Source: Syngnathus acus (taxonomy: Eukaryota; Chordata; Actinopteri; Syngnathiformes; Syngnathidae). Taken from it: a stretch of DNA of 64,000 nucleotides. The first letter of the stretch is position 1, and every line of letters starts with the position of its first letter. A model generated the notes under the pieces. That model was not told the origin of the DNA. It did not search any database and saw only the letters and a program-made list of their open reading frames with translations. The position numbers and the translations under genes were made by a program. This document shows positions 1 to 13,268 of this stretch, piece after piece. The stretch is taken from contig NC_051104.1 in NCBI RefSeq assembly GCF_901709675.1, positions 5,313,501 to 5,377,500 on the forward strand, given 5' to 3'.

Positions 1-3000
1 TTGCTAAGAAAGAAACTATCATTAGAAATACGCTCACTTTTCAGTTTGCAAATGTGTCGTAGCCTAAATGACTTCCTCTGGTCTTTCCTTTCAGGCAGGA
101 AAGGGTTACTCTCCGTATTTCCTGTCCAATTCCCTAAGCAGTGGCTATGTTCTGATTGCTTTCTAGATGTTAAACATTCCCAGGCTCTTATAACCTTCTT
201 GCTTTGCCTTTGCTGTCCAACAGCTGTCCCAGGTGAGCAAGTGGGCGAACCTCCTGTTTTTAAGGATGAAATCTACATTTTTTTTTTCTCACAAGGGGGC
301 AGGAGGTAACGGGACTGAAAGGGGCAGGAAGCTATGAGATGAGAGTGTGGGAAAGTATATCCCAACTTTGGCATTTTGTGACGTCAGCTTCCATTTCAAT
401 AAACCTTCTTGACTCACAGTTATAGCGGAAATGTTTCCTTTTAGGGTTCATTCCCACTCCTGGCCTCACGGGACACCGGATCGACAGCTGAGTTATGTTA
501 TCTCATCTGAGTCAGCGAAGCCTTCGCATCAGTCATGAAACAATCCAGATTGTGCTAACATATGTGCGTAGAGGCTGCATTGTGGACATGACCCAGGAGC
601 AGAGCTCGGCCACGCTGCTCTATATTTAGCCCAGCGATGCTCGGGCTAATTGCCCTCCCAGGCCTAATCATTTCCAGGCTCTGCAGCTCACAAGCGACTG
701 AAGGGGGAGACCAAACACCCTCAAAACTCATGTTAAAGAGACGTCGCTATCAATACACCCATCAATGGACTTTACAGAAAAGACAAATGATCTTACTCTG
801 AGTTTTTATTATGGCTTTGAACCTCAAATAAGTTAGTCATCAAGGTTGACTTTCAGTTTAGCTTTCTTATGCATTGTTGGCTGATAGTCAGGAATAAACT
901 TCTGAGAAAAAAGCAAATTAGGGTGGCGGTTAAGAATAAGTGAAGTGTATTTGGCAGCCTTTTAAGACTTGAAATTGATTGTTCGTCTTCATTCTAATGA
1001 TAAGCTAATCCCCCCCCTTTCCTGGTTCCCCTCATTCTAAATAGAGCCTCTTATTTTGTGTACGCTGGAGAAAATTAGCACTCATGATGAGCTTGCTCTC
1101 TCAGCAAGGAATTGGCCACACCATCACTAAAGATTATTGGTGCCAACTCAGTCCTGGTCATGTAACCTTGAATTTGTGTATGTTACCAACCCCCCCGTCC
1201 TAGTTAATTAAATAAATGGCTTCATCAGGACAGTCAGCTGAATGAAATGTCACATTATTGATGCTGATGAGTCTGTCAGGGATAAAGGGGCGTGGTTACC
1301 CTAAGAGCACTTTAATGATATTAGTAGAGATCTGCTTATTTATTAGACTGTGAGTTATTTATGCCGAGCAGTGGTTTTTCCATCACGACTACGTTGGTTT
1401 ATTGTAAGCCATAAATGTCACAGATGTGCTACAAGAATATTTGATCCAAATAAAATGCTGTCAATTTAATTGTTTATCTAAATGGGAAATGTTGGTGACC
1501 GTTTTCAAGATGGCCACAGGTAGAATTATTTTCAGAATGATCAATTAAGCTTCAAGCAATTACACAAACTGATTTCTCATTTGTAATTTGGATGTTCCTT
1601 TTTTGATAATTGCTGGTGGCCATAAACAAGGCGACAAGGACACCGTCACCGCGTATACTTTCATGCACTCGTTGGCAAACGGTTAGTCGACCGTGAGTCT
1701 GGCAGGCTCCCGAGTCTCTGGGTTGCTCTGATAGCGCTTGTTCCTTTGAGAGCCGAGCACGCCGCGTATATCGACACCGTCTTGGTCCAGGGTCTGATCT
1801 CAGGCCAGCTCCAAATGATCCAACGTCTCCGCTGCCAAGACCTGGGCAGATACACTTGAGCGCATCATCATCATTTGGGTACCAGTGCTTTGATACCACC
1901 CACACTGACTCTTTGCTGGATGCATAGATGCCCCCTTGGCAAATGAGCCCACCTCCTTGTCTGCCTCGCCTCTCTTGATCTGCCGCAACTGGCGTGTCTC
2001 CCTCACACTTCTCTGTTCTGTGTCCCCCCACTCCCCTCCATTACCCAAAACAGTCTTTCTTCTCCCACCCTCTCCTCCCAGTTCCTCATCAGATCCTCAG
2101 GACCATTTTTTTGCGCTTTGCTGCGAGTCCTGCGAGGGGAACCTTGAGGGTCTCAGTGGGATCAATTTAAAAGGGAAGCACTTGTCTCTCCTCCTCTCCT
2201 TGGCCCTCTCGGCTGATTGGATCCGCTCACCAGAAACTTGCAGGCTTTTGATCTCACGCTCTCCAAACCCACCCCTTGGAAAAAAGTTTTTGCCCGAGTT
2301 TGGCGTGGAAAAAAAGGCTGTTCCACTTTCTGAGAAAGTCCCCCCCCCCCCTCCCTCCCATCCCCGACTCTTTTCACCTGTGCACGATGGAGAAATTTTA
2401 TAAAGAATCTGGGTGATTAAAAAAAAAAGCACACAAACTTAGCCATAACTGATTTCTCTTTGAAGATGTGAGAGTGATTCCTCTCTTCTACACCTACTGG
2501 TCTTCGAGTGAGAAGTTGCTGCGAGCTGGAATAAATAATTTACAGTGCGAGGAAGCCGTTACAAAAATGTAGGAAGGAGGTGCTGCCTTAAAGGACTGCG
2601 TTGATGTCACTTTGTTGGCCATAAAGTTTCAGTCTATCTTCATAATCGACCCTAGTTTTCCACAATAGCTCTTGAACTCGGAGTGGCATTATTCAAATTT
2701 ACATCCAAAGAGAATTTCTTCTATTTAATTATCCTTAATGCAACTTTTAAAGAGTGTTAAGGGAGTCCATTTTTTTTGCAGCATTGATTTTTGAATATGG
2801 AAGACGGGCTCAAGCTCAAGTTTCCCTTTAGGTGTACCTTACCATTGCAGTTGGTATCTGACTGGGCGTTCTTCTGTCAGGTTACTGGAGGTCAAACGGT
2901 TTGTGTTTATTTGAATGTCTGTCGTAACTGACCTTTCTTCTCCTTGGAAAAGCCCCGTCATGATCGTATTACCAGTCTTGGTAAATTTAGCCAAACTAAG

Positions 3001-6000
3001 ACCACAATATTTTTTTTTTTTTGAAGACACCTATTTTCCCGGAAAGAACGTTCCTTTGCTGTAGAACCACACTTGAAAGTTTGAACTGGCTCAGATACAA
3101 GCATTTGTCTTTCTGAAGAAAAGTAACCCTGCGTAATGACATCATTGGCAAAGCTGTACGCTAATTGAGGTTTAATGCTAGAGTAGAACGAGCAGGGCTG
3201 TAATTTTGCCGCCCTGGCCTGGAATAGACGATGTTTTCATGTGGTCTTAGCAAATTTAGAGTACAGCCCTGCCACTAAGGGACACCTGTTTTATTTTTCC
3301 TATTTTTATGTATGAAAAAAAATGGAAGAGTCTTTTTTGGGAATTTTCCATTTGAAAGTGGAGAAATCCTGCTTTAATGAATTGATTTCATGTAAACAAA
3401 CCCCTTGCGTCACCTTTGCGCCTTGTTAGCATCATTTCGGGAAGCCTTGATGACTTCCCGTGCTTTCTGATTTTAGTTCAGGCGGCACAGGAAAGCATCC
3501 ACTGCATTATTCCGTTGCGTGTGCCGCTCTCCCTTTCCTCAATAATTCATCCAGACAAGTAGAATGATTATTCTATGAATATGCACTAAAAATTCATTTC
3601 TTGTGCTCTTTCTGTTCAACTTTGTGCATGGCGGTGTGGAGTTGGATTGTGTGGCCTTGCGCATGTGTGTTGCTGTGTACGCAGCTCTTTTCTGCTTGAA
3701 ACAAAGGAGGTGTCAGGCCGAATTAGCCCCCTTATGACTGAACGCCCAGAGAGCTTAGAGATGCACCACAGGTTCTGCTGAGTCGCTCATGAGCCACAGT
3801 GTCTGCCTCGCCGTCGCTTTGTGCCCACCCCCACCCGCACGCACACCCCCCCTTTCCACTCCCGAGTTGCTCTAACAAGGTTGTTGGAAGAGGATAAGGC
3901 GTGTTAAATGAATAATTTACACACACAAGAGCGCTCCTTATTTATTTAATATGGATGGATCTGACTGAGCGGGCAGCCTTGTGTCCCCTGCCTGCCGAGA
4001 CACCGTTGGCTAAACGAGCGCTCATTCCGTTAAATGGAGTGTGTCCGCGCGTGTATGCGCAAAGCCACGTGCGAATCATGTCGTCGTCGCCACGCCGTGT
4101 TACTTTTTACACGTTGTCGCAAATAGATCGCTTGAGAGAACTTTGCCGTCGTCGCTTTCATGAATTTCAGAGTTTTACAGACACTTTTGTTCTTTTTAAA
4201 TTAAATAATTGATGTCTTTACAGGGGGGAGTGCGGATAGGTGACGGGTAGGACCACGACCTCGGCTCCACCTAATGACGAAGGAGATCATCAAATAGGTA
4301 ATTTGAGTTTAAGATGATCTTCAATCATGGGGAGAACTTCTGCTTTGACACGACATTGTTAAAAAATGTATCGCGCAGTTGCATCATGTACCTTTTTCTT
4401 CTTTTGATGGAGGTAGCCATGCACAGCAGGATACATCACTACAGCTTGTGTACATGTATGTGTGTGTGTGTAATTCCCAAGAGAAAAAAATCCCATAGCT
4501 CACACTGACCTCATTATAAAAATAGCTCATCTATCCACCCATCACATTTTTTTTTTCAATTTTCCCTCTCCCCCTGCAATCCCTTATACATTGTGATCCT
4601 TTCTACCTTTCCACTTTGTGTGTCTGTCGGTGTTTGCGGTGGATTTAACACAAGATTAAAAGCTTACGCAAGTCTTTGTAACATTAAGGTTTCTCCTGCA
4701 CCTGTCATTACCAATCTAGTCCTAATCTGGGATCATAAGATTTCTTTTAATCAAGAAACCTCTCAGGATGGCATTTATATAAAAAAATAAAACATTGCTT
4801 CCGTGATGTTCCGACCATGTCCTCTAGCTACAAATCAATCTGCCGTGTTTTCCTTTCACCGTCTCGTCGACGCGGTGTCTTGCATCGTTTCACCTTCTTT
4901 CCCGTCATTGGAAAACATCCCTTTAAATTAAGCGTCGGAACTGAGTCCTTCTTGTGATGTCAACCACAATGATGCTAAAGAGCTCCAGTCTCACCTCAAG
5001 AGGAGAACTGCAAGGATCATCTGCCGATTCTTTTGATCTGTTTGAAGGAGTAGACGTCATTAAGGAAGTTTTACAACGTTTCCATTTGTCTCTCAATCGG
5101 ACCCACAAACATGTGGAGGGCCTTCTCCGGTTGGTACTTGGCGTCTGTGTTGGGTTGCCCTTCCCAACCTCTGCCTCTCCTTTCTCCTTCTTCTGGGCCA
5201 ATCACATTCCTCCCTGAGCCAGCTGTAATTAGCATCCACACAACACTGGTTATTTACTCAGGTTGTGAGAAAAAAGAGGAGGGAGGTTAAAATGAAAGAG
5301 ATGGTTGCAAGCTGGAGAGAGGAAGAGAGACTCTCTTTCATGATGCATGATACGAAGAAGGGAAAAAAAAGTCCAAAATTAGATGCGCAAAACTTTTCTG
5401 CATCTCTATGCCTCGCTGCCTTTTCCAGTGTTTCATCTGAGATGCAGAGGGAGTGAAATTAGCACGATGGCACCTTCGTTCCTTTCAGATTCCCCACTGA
5501 ATTGGTCCCATTGAGTCAGTGGAGTGATCATTAAGGTGTTTGTGTGCCAGTAGAGGTTGCAATGAGGCTTCTTTTCACCCGGCAGTGAACAAAACTCTCT
5601 CAGGATGCTGTGTTGAAGTCTTGAAATTTCTTTTCTTTTCTTGGAGAGTCCACTCTCGTTGCTGCCGACAGCTCTCACTCAACTTGTTTTCTCTTTTTGT
5701 CTCCCCCATCAAGCTCCCACTTCCATTTTTCTTCCACACTCTTTAGTGCTGTTTGACCTATTCCAATAGGTCCAAATGTCACCGCGTAAGGAAAGGTCAG
5801 GTAAAGGTTTAGCGTTGCAAAGTCTGGATGACTAAGACAGTCTGGCTGCCTGGGGAGGGATAGGGTGTTAACACTTGAGACCGCAAACTCACATTTCTAG
5901 ACATGCTCTTGGACACACTGCTGTCACCTTCACTCCACATCGACGCCATTCACCTCGACATCCTTTTGCTGTATTAATTGTAAGATTGTAAATATTCTTA

Positions 6001-8948
6001 TTTGCTGTTGTGTTTAGGTCAGATTTTGACGAGCATGCTTATGTGTTTGTGTACGTAGCAAGAAAGGCTCAGTTAAGGCGGTTTAAAGGGATACCATACG
6101 AGGAATAACAGTGGGGCTCGCTTATCGATTCATTTTCATCCGCGTGCTGGCAAAATCGGCATGGTCCTAATTGGAATGGATTTTCTCCAGTGCATTGATT
6201 TGCTCAGGTGACAATGGATGACATATGGTTGTGTGTTTGTTTGTACACGCCACGCATACCATATGGCGCTGTGATCCAGCAAGAGTGAAAGAGACCTTTC
6301 AATGTTATCCAAAGACAAAAGTAGCAGCTGGATGTGAGCGAAGTGTGTTTTAGTACCTGTTTCATCCAGCCTCTGCAAACACCGATTTCATTTTCTCCAT
6401 GACTGCGCTTGCCGCGGAGACAAAAGAGCTTTCTCCTACACGTGCACGCTCGCAGTTTTACACTTGGCTTAAGTTGAAGACTGTTTTCACCCGCAGCATA
6501 TATAGAAGAAAAAAAACAACAACACACGCTTGCTCAGGTGGAAAAATAATCCCACCTAAAAAGACAACTGGTTAAAAATATTCACACGAATATGTTTGCA
6601 TGGAGAAGAAGCGGCTTGTTAAAGATGACTGCTAGACACGGTTTCGCACAGCCGGCCGGCCGGCCCCGACCCCCCATGATCTGCCCTCTTATCTAGCCTA
6701 GATCCTGGCCTTTCATCTGCGCCAAAACCTGGGGGAGTTTGGCCTCTGCTGTGTTTTTACCCCTCCCACTCACAAACATGGACACATAGTTCATTCCAGA
6801 CCAGCTCCATCTCCAGGCCCTATCTTGGAGTCCCAGATGAGCATTGCTTCCCCCTACCAGGGGAGATAACAAACCTCACGACTATGCTCTCTGCTGTCCT
6901 TCCCTCAGAATACAACTTTGTTAAAAAATAGGTGGAGGGACGACAGAATGGTGTGTTTTATTTCCTGCTGTCAAATGTGTCAAAAAAAAAAAAAGATGAC
7001 CCAACTCTAGACTTTTTCTCATTTCTTTGACTTCTTTAAAAAAATGTGGAACTAATAGCAGTGCAAGAGACCAAAATATGGTTGCATTTTTGCGAGAGCA
7101 TTTTTCAGACAATTACACAATCATGTAAAAACTTGTGCTTGAGAGTACACGGCAACAATTCAAGCAACTCTAAACTGCATGACAACAATTTTGAAAGCTA
7201 ATTATCTCTTAAAAAATAATGCTTTTAAAAAAATTTCAATTTTGGACATTAAAGTAGAAATATTAAAACTAAATTTGATATTTGGTGGGGGTTTTTTTTC
7301 AAGCGCTTTGACCTTGCATAGTATCTCCTGTAAAAGAAAATGCACTCTGGAACACACAGCACTTTCCACATCACTTCAGGACAACTTCAACTTTGAGCCA
7401 GTTTTGTCTGGCATCTTATTTTTCTTGCAGGGGCCACATTTTTCCACACGTCCCAGCTCGGTTTGAGCGTGTAAACCAGAATATTTTTTTTAATGCTCAC
7501 TTCATGCTTGGCCTGCTCACACACTGCCCTCTTATTCAACCCTGACCTCGTCCATGCATAAACATACGTCCCTCACCTCTCACCCTCTGGCTTTACCTGT
7601 TAATCTGTCTCCCCTTTCCCTGTGTCCCCTGCATTCTCTTACAAAAAACACATCTGCATCATCCTAGCCCTGACCTTTGACCCAAGTTAGATTAAACCTA
7701 ATGGCGTTTAAAATCCAATGGCAGATTGAGTGAAATCTATGACCTCCACATGTATTTGTCTTTTAACCCTTATATATGATTCCCCTCATGATCATCTATT
7801 TAGAGCCCAGTAACAATGTATGGGTGGATCTTCTTACAAATTGACACCACACCGGTTCTGCTCCGTGTTTACTCTGTTCTTTGTCCACACCGTTTTTCTT
7901 GGTTTAGGTTTGAAACCTCATATTTACACAAGTATTCCGATGCTTTGCTTTGTTATTCCACAGCGGACGCCTCATAAAGCCTTTGCTATAAAATTTAGAG
8001 CTGGGTAAGGGAAGACTGCTTTAGACTTGAGGAAAATGAAAAAAAGTTTGGAAAACTGAAAGCGGACTTAAATTTGACCAAAAAGGAAGACTGAATCTAT
8101 TGGACAACTATATTGCAATTATATAACCTATTTTGACTTTGTAAAATATTTTTATCACCCCCCCCCCCTAATCTCAATCTCATTCAACTGTCAAAAGAGA
8201 CAGATTTATTTGTCAAATGGAAAAGAATACATTGCGTTAAAGACCAAGGATCCCTTGGTTTTATTCCACTGAGTGTTCAGCCACGGTAACAATCAAAATA
8301 CGATCAGTTGTCTGCTATGTAGGGAAGGAATACCTCCAGTTTTATGGAGCTGTCATGTGGTCAGGTACTGTGTAAATATTCTTTGTACAAAAACAATTCC
8401 AGCTGTTTAACAGAAGGCCTTTTGCTGTTTCTCATTACTGCCTCTTGAAGATGATGTTATCTCTCCTTTTTCTTCTTGTATCATTGCAATGTTTTTGTGA
8501 CTCCTCCAAAATGCTTTCTGTACCAAATCGTATTAGAGTGTTATGGATATACTCTTTACAATGTTGAGGGTCATCAAGCGACAGGGGAAGGAACCCTTTT
8601 TCGAGTCATCAGATGTACTAGCTGTACTTTCCAGGAAGTGAGTCGGGGGATGACGCAAGGAATTCACTGCAATGGCCCAGCAGGAACTATGACTCCACGC
8701 TGAGTTCAAATCAAAGACGGCATTCTGTCCTTAGCCTCAGGGAACAAGATAACTACTACGTGTGACCAACGAGATATGGTTTAACAGACAGCTTGTCACA
8801 CTTGGGCAGATAGAACATGTTAAAAAATGATCCCCAAAAAAGATGTTAGTTGTAGAATGTAGGTGTATTGCTGCAAGATTGCGTCCTGCCTCCTTTCATC
8901 ATATGCTACCCAATCATATCTAATACGACTAATTTGTCTGTCTCGCAG
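1..8948. other. Gene-free DNA 5' of ZNF438 exon
   Basis: No coding exon could be supported here on either strand; all open frames are short and of low-complexity or random composition. The stretch ends at a good splice acceptor (pyrimidine tract then gcag at 8945-8948), so at least its right end is intron of the ZNF438 gene and some 5' exons may lie here unseen. It holds short homopolymers (for example the C run at 8158-8169) and a GC palindrome of repeated CCGG around 6650-6665. A MEF2-like CTATATTTAG occurs near 620. Confidence 0.6.
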
Positions 8949-10721
8949 CTGGTTTCCACTGAATCCAGCCATTCAAATGAAGAGCCTTCAGTTCCGCAAC
9001 ATCGCCCCCAAGGCCCCAGTTATTGTGCCTTCCCCATCCCCTACAGTCCTAGCCTGTCAACCTCCCCCTGCCCTCCCTGAAGCTAATAGTGGCTCCACCT
9101 CTAAATCCATCGTTGTGCCTACCCAAAACTATGCCCTGATGCAAATAGCTGGTCAGGATGGCACATTCTCTCTGGTGGCACTGCCCCCTCCTGTCTCCTC
9201 CCAGACAACGCACCAACAACAACCTCAACAAACTCAGTCCATCCAAAAGAATCTCAAGCTGCCCATACCCAGGTACAAACCTGTGAGGAGAGCAGGGACT
9301 ACAGATAAGGTTAGATCAACACCTCTAAGGGTGAAAGCTGCCTCTGGGGTTGCAGCGCCCAAAAAACTAGTGAGCAACACGTCTTTGTTGATTAAGGAGA
9401 AAAAAGAGGAGAGTACGGTCCCTCAAACTCAAAACCCAAAGGTGGAACCGTCCGAGCAGGTCATTTTTATCGACCCGGCCTGTTCTGATATCTCTGTCCC
9501 TGCCCTTTTACCAGATAATGCTGTCCTGTACCCGGGGTCCCAATTAGAACAAACCCCAGACAAAGCTGAGCAATCTGGGATTGCAGGCCTTGTTCAAAAT
9601 CCATGCCCATCTTCTACTCTCCCGACTGCTCTCAAATCGTCGCAGGGCAATTCCCTGGAGCAAAGCGGTCCAGTGAGGATGTGCCAATCAAAGCCTGCGT
9701 CAGCTCCGTGTCCAAACAGCATCGCTGTTATCTCTCCAGCCATCTTCAGTAAAGCAGTGCAGATTATCCCTTCTCCTCCTAAGGGTAAACTGTCCATCCC
9801 TCCCTACTCTAAAATGAAGACCACACTCATTCCACCTGCTAAGATCAACTTGTCCCCAGAGAAGGATTGCTTGAACCAATCGGGTCCCATGAGCCCCAAA
9901 GATCCTTCAATCCACGAAATAGCTCAAGCTTGGGGTAGCAGCCAGTTGCCAAACTCATCTGATCAGCCTCAGAATAAAAACCCACTCAACCCGGTTGTGG
10001 GTAACCTTCAGAAGTTACCGGGAAAGAAAAGAGGACGAAAGAGAAAGACAATGGAAGACATTTTAGCATATGAGGCCCGAAAGAAGAGGTCATTGTCCTT
10101 CTTTCGTAGAAAGTCCCCTGAAAAACCCTCAATAGTCGTATCAAATTCCAAGCAAAAAGAAGTTGACATTTCCAAGAAGTACCGTAGCATTCAGCCAAAG
10201 CCAATGTTGGTGATGGAGGCCCTCCCCCAGCTACTTAGTTTGCCCCCCAGTACTTCAGATGGTCAAGAACCGGTGTTTGTACCAAGTCACCAGCTCCCCA
10301 CACCAACCACAATAAAGGATCCAGATTGTCCTCCCCAACACCACCCGGTTGCTCTCCATCTGAGCGGTTCGTCCCATTCCAGAATTCTGGTCGCCAGCCG
10401 CTCCTTCCATCGTTGCCCCACCTGCAGCCGCTGCTTCCAGTTTAAGCATCACCTCCAGAGCCACATGAACAGTCACACCAACAGTCGACCGTATGTCTGC
10501 CCGGTGTGCCGCAAAGCCTACGCGCATTCGGGCAGCCTGAGCACCCATATGAAGCTTCACCATTCTGAGGCTCGATCTCGTCAGTCTCTGAGCTGCGAGT
10601 TCTGCAAAAAGGCTTTTGGATATGTGGGCGTGTACTTCAGTCATCTACGAGAGGTTCACAAGGTCTTGCTTACGGTGGAGCCGTCCATTAAACGTAACGA
10701 GGAGGACGTAGCTGTTGAGAG
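8949..10721 (+). CDS. znf438: ZNF438 large exon with fingers 1-3
   Basis: Large exon holding the proline/serine-rich N-terminal two thirds and the first three zinc fingers (HRCPTC..., YVCPVC..., LSCEFC...). It ends in split codon AG|G at a gtaagaat donor. Reading through the donor gives a stop after one more codon, which supports the splice. Confidence 0.9.
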
Positions 10722-11494
10722 GTAAGAATTTGTGTCAGTCGATCGACTTCTACTTTTGAACTTGTCTCATATTTATCTTTTGATCTGAAGTGTCTGCAGT
10801 ATACAACAAGGACAAAGGTCGTTCCAATACTTTTGGAGGCCACTGTGTCTATTTGTCTTGTCTATATGTGTGCCAATATTGATGGGATATATACTAATTT
10901 CATCCCTGCAGGGACAATTCAGAACCCTCAGTTGATCAGGGCCGTGAAGAATCTGTGGAGCTGCAGATTAAATGCGGCCGCTGCCATGTGGTCACTCCCA
11001 GTTTTGCCGACATGAAGATGCATCTTATATATGTTCATGAGGAGGAGGTCCTGATTCAGCTACAGGGGGGCCAGCCTCTGTCGGGTGGTCTTAACCCTGA
11101 AGAACAACTGATCAAACGCGCCGCACACTACTGGCGGCAGCTCAATAAGAAACGCAACCTTGTCAAGTGCGGGAACTGCGATGAGGAATTCTTCTCTTTT
11201 GCTAAACTCAAGAGGCACATTAGGTTCCACCACTGTGGAAGTGAACGGGAGGACAAGAGTGTCCGGACGTCAGCTCCCGGCGGATGCCTTGGGGTACTTG
11301 CAACAGGTTCCGCCTTCAACTGTGTACTTTGCAGCAAGGTGTTGGATACTAAAGAAGGAGTTCTGGAGCACTGGCGGGGTCACCACCACTGTGAGCAACC
11401 CAGCGTACTGTGGGCTGCCCTGAGCTCCTACTCAGGCCTGGAAGACAAAGAGGCCGACAGAGGTCTGGACACTCCGGTTCCAAGTCCGCATTAA
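8949..11494 (+). CDS. znf438: ZNF438-like C2H2 zinc finger protein
   Basis: Two coding exons, 8949-10721 and 10912-11494. The first is entered from an acceptor at 8947-8948 and left at a gtaaga donor; the second starts after ctgcag and ends with TAA. Joining them keeps frame and, from the Met at 8977, gives 775 residues (human ZNF438 is about 830). Recognised family blocks include TQNYALMQ, NLKLPIPRY, KGKLSIPPYSKMKT and KKYRSIQPKPM. A basic GKKRGRKRK stretch near residue 348 suggests nuclear import or AT-rich DNA contact. Six C2H2-type fingers are visible at about residues 478-501, 506-529, 538-562, 601-624, 666-688 and 716-740; the last three are in exon 2. The Met at 8977 has a poor start context (C at -3), and exon phase requires two upstream nucleotides, so the true N-terminus is probably in an unseen upstream exon. 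Role: nuclear, probable transcriptional regulator (family knowledge). Confidence 0.93.
10912..11494 (+). CDS. znf438: ZNF438 terminal coding exon with fingers 4-6
   Basis: It begins after the pyrimidine-rich acceptor ending ccctgcag and completes the AGG codon. It encodes LQIKCGRC, VKCGNC and FNCVLC fingers, then a C-terminus whose HHHCEQPSVLWAAL block aligns with the HNCEDPSKLWAIL block of human ZNF438. The stop is TAA at 11492-11494. Confidence 0.9.
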
Positions 11495-12879
11495 CCTGCC
11501 CAACATGGAGCTTGTAACGTTCAACAAGGCAGGGATTTAGTGTTTCATCTTTCACAACTTCTCTCATTCTTCAAGATTCAGCTGTCGTGTTCGGTTTATG
11601 TTGCACTGTTTTTTTTCTTATTTAATTTTTATTTAAATACAGTGAAACTGTTGAAAACATCACATGCAAATATCGATATAATAATTGCTGTGGGAGCCAT
11701 GAATGTAGTTTTGGTTTGACTTGTCTGGGATGCATCCAAATACTTTGGTGCATTCACACACATAAAAATGGTTGTATTTCTCTAGAGTCACGCAACAGCA
11801 CCTTGTTACGCAATGGGTTGCAGGTTATTCAGTGAGTTTATTCAACTTTTCATTTCTGTGCAAAAGCCAACCCAAATTTCTTTGCATGGTGTTACATCCT
11901 CAATGGGAAGTGTTCATTTGTATTTTTGTTGTCTTCTGTATCAACTGAGGTGTGTAAGTAGTTTAGCTTAGAGACTATGTACACTGGACGATCATTTAAC
12001 CCGCCAGCCCAAAAGTGTAAAGCGCTTTTCTAACTTTGGTACTCAAAGCGCTTAAGACCGCTTCAAAAACCACATAAGAATCTTTATAGTTACTGTAGCG
12101 AAGAAACTATAGCATTAAAAGCAGCGTTTTGGGTCCTATATAGGAGTATTTGGCCAACACTGGATTAAGTTGGAATTTGAAAGAGTCAAAATTGCCACAC
12201 TGCATCAGATTAGTGCGGATTTTTATCAGGAACTAACATTTCTGCAATCACATTAAACTGATGACCGTGTCATCGTGCCAGAACTTTGGTATTTCTTTTT
12301 TTCGAGGGAGCTTTTGTTTATTTATTTTTTGTGACGTAATTCTCTCAATTTTAGATTTCTTTTTCAAATTCCAACTACAGTATTTCCAGTCGTTTGTTTA
12401 TTTGTGTCGTTCCCATACTCCTTTATAAGGTCCGCTGCCGACTTGAATCCAACAACACACTTGACCGGCACTCATGTGACTGCCTTGTGGCCTTTAAAAG
12501 AAGAAATAAAAGTACTCCATATTGTCATGTGGCTTCCATTTGACGGCCAAAACTTGTTGATTGCCTATTTGTGTACTCTGTGATATGCCAAGGTTCTCTT
12601 CACATAAGTGATTGTACATCTGTGTTGAAGCTTTTGACCACTGACGTAATACTGTTTTAGCTCGTTGTTGACGTATGCACCCGAGAAAATCAATTGACTC
12701 TCGTCTCGGTAGAGTTTATGTACTGTTGTCCAGAAAAATATGCTATTTTATACTAGTATGCTTGTGTGAAATGAGGTGTCACTGAGATGTTTGTATGATA
12801 TAATTGAGTTGAGATATTCTATAGTTAATCTGTTTTCATATGAAATAAAAAATGACAGGGTCAAATGAATGTACCTAGA

Positions 12880-12910
<31 letters not shown>

Positions 12911-13268
12911 TCCTAGTCACAGTACCAATATATTGGCTGCATAGATATATATGTATAGATATGATATATAGATGTAATCTATAGATACAATAGCTATATT
13001 GTGAAAATTATAAATACAGTATATTTACAAATATATTTAGATGATCTGTTTGGTCACAACAAAACACAAAGTTGGAAGTGGCTAAGCTGCAGTGCACTAG
13101 CGTTTATTATGCGTGTGTCTTTTTAATCCTCAAGCCTCAATACCAGTAAGGAAGCAAGCGGTAGAATTCATGGTTACAAATTTGGAGCGGGCGTTATACC
13201 TCGTAAAAAAATAGCATGTGTTTGTGTTGGTTTGTGTACCTTGAGACCCGGTTGTTTATGAAAATAAA
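11495..13268 (+). other. znf438: ZNF438 3' UTR and polyadenylation signals
   Basis: AT-rich non-coding DNA directly after the ZNF438 stop. AATAAA hexamers lie at 12505-12510, 12844-12849 and 13263-13268. A genomic run of 23 A at 12888-12910 follows the second one by about 40 nt. The transcript end is probably at one of these, most likely near 12.87 kb; this cannot be settled without cDNA. Confidence 0.55.
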
